Below, in pieces: positions 9,142 to 13,796 of a stretch of DNA of 13,796 bases (positions within the stretch are counted from its first letter, which is position 1; each line of letters begins with the position of its first letter). The notes beneath the pieces were generated by a model. It made no database searches, had not been told where the DNA came from, and was given only the letters and a program-made list of their open reading frames with translations. The position numbers and the translations under genes are program-made. This DNA is from Jaenimonas drosophilae (lineage: Eukaryota > Euglenozoa > Kinetoplastea > Trypanosomatida > Trypanosomatidae). The stretch is taken from positions 1 through 13,796 of the forward strand of contig JASAON010001332.1 in NCBI GenBank assembly GCA_030849065.1. Reading direction: 5' to 3'.

Positions 9142-9486
9142 GACGAGTCTGAGAGAGTGGAGTGAAGCAAATGACGTTTGGATTGATCATCATCATAGTA
9201 CCAAAATCCATCGCCCGCCGTCCAAGACCGAGCACAGCGAGATAGTTGCTCTGATGTGAGAGTGCACTGGAGGATGAATAGGTGTCCGTCCTCAACAAAA
9301 CACTGAGGTGGAGTACGTCACAGCAGATATTGCACTCTGCTGAAATGCAATAGAGTAGCCCACACTGTACAGCCTGAAACTCTCCACGCAATGCGGTGTC
9401 GGTACCTCTGAGAAGGAGTACATCGACGAGGTTAGTGGGGCAGTAGCTCCTGCTGCAACGGAGCTCGACCATCACTCGCGCATACA

Positions 9487-9518
9487 AGAGAGAGAGAGAG
9501 TGTGTGTGTGTGTGTGTG
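9487..9518. repeat. Compound dinucleotide microsatellite (AG)7(TG)9
   Basis: Seven AG units at 9487-9500 pass directly into nine TG units at 9501-9518. This is a simple-sequence tract likely to vary in length between alleles. It lies in intergenic DNA, not in a gene. Confidence 0.95.
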
Positions 9519-10600
9519 TTTGTTCAGCGAGGGCAACATTGTGAATGATCGACAGCAGCGGCGGGCAACGTCACGGTGGACCCGTGGCACGAAATGGGTC
9601 ACATTCGACGACATACCCCTCTTGAAATAAGCTGCAAAAGCTGCAGACCCTCGTAACCCTTGAAAAAAAGTGCCTTGTACAGACAAGATTGCCACAGGAG
9701 AAGGAGAAGAGGCGAGGTTAGTCGTTCAGCAGCCCACATGAGCAATTTACTGCTTCCCTGGACGACACAAAGCCATCTTCGCATTGGGGGTATCAGTGAA
9801 CCAGGGCTCTAAGCAATACATGGTAATTCCACTGCTACAATAGTACCTCCGTTGACAAGTCAACATAGAAGCGAGTAGAACAAAGGCAGGCTCCACACAT
9901 TTTATACTACATAAAGCATGCCCTCCGTCGCGATGAGACGCTCGCCACGCCAGGATGTTGGCGAAAAGAAAAATCAAACTTCCACATGTCAACTACGTGT
10001 CAGTCATAACGCAGCACGCTCGGAAGAGTGGCACTGGCAATCTTTTCTGATGCTAAAGAACAACTAATGTCTTGCACTCAATGAGACGCTCACCGCAACA
10101 GAGTGCTGAGAAACAACAACAATGAGATTAATTCAGACATCCAAAGTATCAGTGTTTCATTGAAACTAAAGTACATCAAAGCAAGATGCAGCTGAATGTA
10201 TCTTCTACAAGGTTGGATACCTTTTCTGTGTTACGTGCTTAGTTGTTTGCCCAACACCAAATCACGATGCCTGCGAACGAGATGAAGTCAACAATGCTGT
10301 TAGAGTTGCATCCAACAACATATAGTGGGCTAAGCGCAGTCTTGGCCAAATGGAAGCAGGATCCATGCAAAACAGATAAGTGAAAAATATGAATGCAAAG
10401 GAGCGTGATGGAAATACACAGAAATCGAGCTTGTCCAGGATAAGCGACAACATCCACCAAAAAAAAAAGGAGAGATAATTGCCACAGCATACACCATGAA
10501 GTCCTGGGATTTGCAAATAGAGTAGCTGTTGCGGCAAGTTAGGGAGTGTAGCAGCATGGGCATATATAATGCGAAGATACATAAGTATTGAAGAGTAGCC

Positions 10601-10632
10601 CTGAAACATCGGGAAACGAAAAAAAAAAAAAA
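10601..10632 (-). promoter_or_regulatory. Polypyrimidine T14 tract with AG, possible RNA-processing signal
   Basis: On the minus strand a run of 14 T (10632-10619) is followed by CGTTTCCCGATGTTTCAG, with the AG at 10602-10601. This is the classical kinetoplastid arrangement for a trans-splice acceptor, which also sets the upstream poly(A) site. It lies about 140 bases downstream of the right-hand receptor stop codon, so it may define that gene's 3' UTR. The next recognisable sequence on this strand is the cyclase relic about 1.5 kb further on. Confidence 0.4.
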
Positions 10633-10768
10633 TTCAGCTGAAGAGCAGCCATGTAATTATGCCAAGATAGAACAATCGTTTTCGTCTGTTTTTTTTTCTT
10701 TGGAGTGAGATGAGCCTTCTGCTCGTGTTGTCAGAGTAAATCTGTTGAGTAGCACACGGAGGAGCTGC

Positions 10769-13700
10769 TCACTTCTTATCGGGTTCCTTGTCGTAGGCAA
10801 AGAATAGGCTCGACTTCCTCCGACTTGGTAGTGTCTTCCTCACCTTCCCCGCAAAATAGACGCTCGTTCGATGTCCAGTTGGAACCGTTGGACTCTGGCC
10901 GTCCTGCGAGTTGCCCCCTTCGCCCGTAAATCCAGACTTCCATGAGTTTCCGAGGAAGTACATGCTTGCCCTGTTACGTGTTGATGGTGACTGTTGTGAA
11001 TCCTGCAGGCCAGTCTCCGTTCCATGGTTTTGGGAGTTTCCAAGAAAAGGCATGCCTTCCCCAAATCTCTGACCAGGGGTGTTTGGTGAGCCCAGCATGC
11101 TGGACTCGCCGTCAGGCCTCCATGAGATTCCCCCAATTGACACGCTTGACCCGTTTCCTTGTGCAGCGTTATTGGGAGAGCTCAGAAGGCTGGCTTCAGC
11201 GCGCTGAATACCAGCCCTCCATGAGTTGCCAAGAAAATGCAAGCCAGCCCGCTGTCCAGCTGGTGTGGGGGTCGTTGGTGAAACGGGTGCACCACCCTCG
11301 CGTCCACCTTCCGATTTCCGTGACTTGCCTGTAAAGTAAATGCTCGCTTTGTTCGCCTGCACATTAGATGAGTGACAATATGGGGCAGAGACCGAAGCTC
11401 GCACAAATAGAGGTGCAGCGCGTGCTCCTGCACGTGGTACCCCGTACCAGCACTCCGTCACCGACGCCAATTGACTACTCACAGCGTTCAACAGCGTCAT
11501 GTACGTGTCATGTTCATTTTGCTCCTCAGGAAGAGGCATCACGGGAAGGCAAAGCCGCTGTCCCATACATCGGAGATCGGCCACGCGTTGGCACTCGGGA
11601 AGCACACCATAGTGGCGCTCCAGGTGTTCCTTGCACACGGCCGACGACAGACTCCGTCGAGATTCTGCCGTCATTGCCAACAAGTGGAGCGCGGCTTCTG
11701 GATCACCACGGTTCCGTTTGCGCCGGTCTGCGGCGTCACTTGGAACGCCCACAATTGTTGCCGTAAACAGATCCTCCGACGCAGAATCCTGAACAAGACG
11801 ACCACAAGGCTGAAGGATTGGGCAGTGTGTGGTCATACTCTTTGCGCGTCCAGTAAACACCACCAAACCTGCATTGCCGGCGGTGTAGGCAGCCTTGACG
11901 ACTGTGTTCACTGCATCGCCACTCCAGAGAACTCGACCTGTCCCATCCACACGCCGGCTCGCAGCTCCGTTGTGCACTGCAACAATCAAGCGTAGTCCAG
12001 TTTTCGGATTCGCCCCACACCCACAGTTCACATAGGCTGAGCTGATCATGTCAGAATCAGTAGGATCGAGCGCGGCAACGTCACGCACCGCATCGCTGGC
12101 AACTTTCACGGCCGCATCGGTGGTGGCGCAGGCGATGACAAACAACCCCTCCACTGACATCATCTCGTAGCAGTTGTGCCGCATAATAGCCTGACGCACA
12201 CAACGCTGAAAATGGCGAGTGGCACGTGACATCAACTCCGCCTCTTTCACCCACAAAGGGCGCCAGCTCTCCACCTCCAGAAAGACCAAGGAAAGTGAGC
12301 CAGAAGCATCTCCAGGGGCGCGTGACGTGCTTCGAGCATCCTGTTGGAGTGCCACATCTTCCTTAGATTCATCCTCAACGCACTGACGGAATTGCTTGAT
12401 TGCATTGGGGTCCGTTCCCTGGAACAACACAAGAACTGGATAGAGAGGAGTAGAGGCAATGACGCCCAGCAGTATCGCCACACCTCCACACATCATAAGC
12501 AGCAGCACAGCAATGTAAACCAGCACAAGAAACAGTAGCACGCCAAGAACGATTGTCATTGCCTGAAGTGCATTCGAGCCTGATGACGAAGCGGATAACG
12601 ATGTTGTCTTACTCGCGCTCGCAACTGGATCTATTTCAGGAAATGTTGGCGCAGGCGGTGCTGTGGTGGTAGTGGTGGTGGTGATCTCCTTCACTTCACT
12701 GGATGCTTCCTGCATGTCAAAGCAGTCCCCCTTCGCCGTGTTCGCCGCTGAAACAGGAGTCCACTCCACACTTGGCGATACCGATGATATTTGATGCACC
12801 AGAGAGGGAGTGGCTGGTGGAGATAGTAGTGGGGTCGATGCATCAAATACGCGGGTCAAGGGCCACACTACAATACCACTGGCCCCATAATTGATCAGTT
12901 TGCTACTCGCTCCCATCCAGGTCCTGGAGAAGGGGCCCAACTTCATGCCCCCCACCCTTACTGTCACGTTGCCATAAAGAGCCGCTTGGAGGTCGTGTTG
13001 CCCCCAGCTGGTTCCTCGAGAAAGCTTGTCGTACAGCATTGCCACAACAAAGGCACGTGCTGCAGCTGGGGTCTGATCCAAAGGCGCCAAGGTCTGGACG
13101 TACTCCGCCACAGTGCTCAATGCCTTCGCCTTGTCGCGATCTGTCTCTGTCATTGTTGTTCCAGTCCACGTGGGTAAGTTGGTAGCAAACACCACACGCT
13201 TCGTTACTGTTGCTTGAAGTGGACCAAACGCTGCAACAAAAGATGCATATTGCTTCGTGACGTCATCAAATGGCACAAGGAGAGTGGTCGAAGGGTTTTG
13301 ATTGAGGTACTGGGCGAGCAAGGCAACATCAGCTGCATCCGCATCCACAACGAATATGAACGCGCATGATGCATCAATGCTAGATGCGAGGAACCCCGAG
13401 GGCTGCATCTGAACATTGGTGGAACCAAATCCAAAGGTTGTCATCGTCTTCTTTAGCAGGGCGATGCTGCTGTCTGCCACAGTGGAAGTGCGAACCACAC
13501 CGCACACACCAGCTGCGTCCGTCTTTTCACGGCTGAGGTACGCCATAAGCACGTACAGCTCCTGATCCAGTGTTGGGAAAAGATAGATGTAGTTCTGCTC
13601 CGCAAGCCTTGGCCGCGTCGTCTGTGGGATGAAGTCAAGAACCAAGTTTGCCAGTGGTTTGGTCAGCATCAGATTCGGAATCACGCCCATCATTGACGTT

Positions 13701-13796
13701 GTTACGTACGTGTCAGTATGTGTTCCAAAATCAGTAGCGGCAGCGGTCACGGATGATGCCAGACAGTAACCTCGGAGTGCGTGCCTCGAGAGGTGC
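10769..13796 (-). CDS. Receptor-type adenylate cyclase-like membrane protein, 5' end outside the window
   Basis: The frame is open to the right edge. The codons before the GTG at 13750 still align with the paralogue (GYC and AATDF against MYC and AATDL), so this is a 5'-truncated gene and the GTG is not its start. Numbering from that GTG gives 993 visible residues. Residues 36-320 are the membrane-proximal ectodomain, with LDFIPQTTRP, VVFATNLPTWT and TPSLVHQ shared with the left-hand receptor. A Thr-run and Ser-rich stalk follows at about 355-392, then a long hydrophobic stretch at 395-444 and a class III cyclase-like domain at about 486-640. The first metal aspartate is replaced by E492 and the second by G535 (EG instead of GD). 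N615 is kept, while the catalytic Arg is K619. A CKEHLERHYG helical block lies at 706-729. Residues 801-988 form tandem repeats ending in FFAYD. By family it is a surface receptor, and the catalytic losses suggest a pseudocyclase. Confidence 0.85.
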   Translation of the reverse strand, partial: HLSRHALRGYCLASSVTAAATDFGTHTDTYVTTSMMGVIPNLMLTKPLANLVLDFIPQTTRPRLAEQNYIYLFPTLDQELYVLMAYLSREKTDAAGVCGVVRTSTVADSSIALLKKTMTTFGFGSTNVQMQPSGFLASSIDASCAFIFVVDADAADVALLAQYLNQNPSTTLLVPFDDVTKQYASFVAAFGPLQATVTKRVVFATNLPTWTGTTMTETDRDKAKALSTVAEYVQTLAPLDQTPAAARAFVVAMLYDKLSRGTSWGQHDLQAALYGNVTVRVGGMKLGPFSRTWMGASSKLINYGASGIVVWPLTRVFDASTPLLSPPATPSLVHQISSVSPSVEWTPVSAANTAKGDCFDMQEASSEVKEITTTTTTTAPPAPTFPEIDPVASASKTTSLSASSSGSNALQAMTIVLGVLLFLVLVYIAVLLLMMCGGVAILLGVIASTPLYPVLVLFQGTDPNAIKQFRQCVEDESKEDVALQQDARSTSRAPGDASGSLSLVFLEVESWRPLWVKEAELMSRATRHFQRCVRQAIMRHNCYEMMSVEGLFVIACATTDAAVKVASDAVRDVAALDPTDSDMISSAYVNCGCGANPKTGLRLIVAVHNGAASRRVDGTGRVLWSGDAVNTVVKAAYTAGNAGLVVFTGRAKSMTTHCPILQPCGRLVQDSASEDLFTATIVGVPSDAADRRKRNRGDPEAALHLLAMTAESRRSLSSAVCKEHLERHYGVLPECQRVADLRCMGQRLCLPVMPLPEEQNEHDTYMTLLNAVSSQLASVTECWYGVPRAGARAAPLFVRASVSAPYCHSSNVQANKASIYFTGKSRKSEGGREGGAPVSPTTPTPAGQRAGLHFLGNSWRAGIQRAEASLLSSPNNAAQGNGSSVSIGGISWRPDGESSMLGSPNTPGQRFGEGMPFLGNSQNHGTETGLQDSQQSPSTRNRASMYFLGNSWKSGFTGEGGNSQDGQSPTVPTGHRTSVYFAGKVRKTLPSRRKSSLFFAYDKEPDKK
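10787..11350 (-). repeat. C-terminal coding tandem repeats, seven degenerate units
   Basis: Inside the right-hand receptor gene a core of about 11 residues recurs, with its first codon at 11350, 11251, 11152, 11062, 10972, 10870 and 10816. Cores include KASIYFTGKSR, RAGLHFLGNSW, RASMYFLGNSW and RTSVYFAGKVR. The third (GSSVSIGGISW) and fourth (GEGMPFLGNSQ) are more divergent, and the last is the terminal KSSLFFAYD form. Spacings are 33, 33, 30, 30, 34 and 18 residues, and the linkers are rich in Ser, Pro, Gly, Gln and Asn. Repetition is also visible in the DNA, for example CATGAGTTTCC near 10941 and CATGAGTTGCC near 11220 on the plus strand. The tail is predicted to be disordered and cytoplasmic. 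Its function is unknown. Confidence 0.85.

Larger units (their letters stand above)
9142..10768. other. Intergenic region downstream of the right-hand receptor gene
   Basis: About 1.6 kb with no convincing gene. It holds an (AG)7(TG)9 microsatellite, a run of 14 A at 10619-10632 and 9 T at 10689-10697. The phrase ATGAGACGCTC occurs near 9932 and again near 10081. Several minus-strand frames of 80-130 residues are F/L/C-rich and show no family similarity. Part of it is presumably the 3' UTR of the right-hand gene. Confidence 0.5.

Noticed and set aside
9092..9487. Minus-strand frame of 131 codons running into the cyclase relic, possibly its missing transmembrane part
   Set aside because: No match to the stalk, transmembrane or juxtamembrane region of either receptor was found in any frame above about 9141.
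10769..13750. Taking the GTG at 13750 as the true start of the right-hand gene
   Set aside because: The frame continues to the window edge and the upstream codons align with the paralogue, so the gene is simply cut by the window.
1..13796. CRISPR array, tRNA, rRNA, spliced-leader gene or transposon
   Set aside because: No regularly spaced identical repeats, no cloverleaf or B-box-like sequence, and no transposase or reverse-transcriptase motifs were seen by eye. A covariance-model search was not possible here.

Overview
This window looks like a subtelomeric end of a kinetoplastid (trypanosomatid or bodonid) nuclear chromosome. The left edge carries six exact CCCTAA telomere units in the orientation expected for a left chromosome end. 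Both large genes are intronless and lie on the minus strand, pointing toward that end. Both proteins have the layout of kinetoplastid receptor-type adenylate cyclases (the ESAG4/GRESAG4 family): a large ectodomain, a membrane anchor and a class III cyclase-type domain. A free-living bodonid such as Bodo saltans would fit the very divergent sequences, but I cannot prove the species from sequence alone.

Layout from left to right: non-telomeric sequence (1-41); six telomere units decaying into degenerate C-rich sequence (42-115); gene-poor subtelomeric DNA (116-1640); a relic of the receptor N-terminal lobe with two in-frame stops (1641-1991, minus); an intergenic stretch with A-rich runs, which are pyrimidine tracts on the minus strand (1992-3465); a complete 1333-residue receptor-cyclase-like gene (3466-7467, minus); intergenic DNA (7468-8467); a frameshifted relic of the cyclase domain and the region after it (8468-9141, minus); a 1.6 kb intergenic region with a microsatellite and a T14 tract on the minus strand (9142-10768); and a second receptor-cyclase-like gene whose 5' end runs off the right edge (10769-13796, minus).

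The window therefore holds at least four members or fragments of one family, all in the same orientation and all reading toward the telomere. This resembles Trypanosoma brucei expression sites, where ESAG4 cyclases lie in subtelomeric units transcribed toward the telomere. The two intact proteins share a membrane-proximal ectodomain, a cyclase-type domain, a short helical block after it, and a C-terminal FAYD motif.

Three points are most notable. First, both cyclase domains have lost the second metal-binding aspartate and other catalytic residues, so they look like pseudocyclases. Second, the right-hand gene carries a C-terminal array of seven degenerate repeats with a YFxGxS-like core, and the FAYD end of both proteins appears to be a variant of that repeat. 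Third, the relics diverge from the intact gene by small in-frame and out-of-frame changes and could act as recombination donors for the family.
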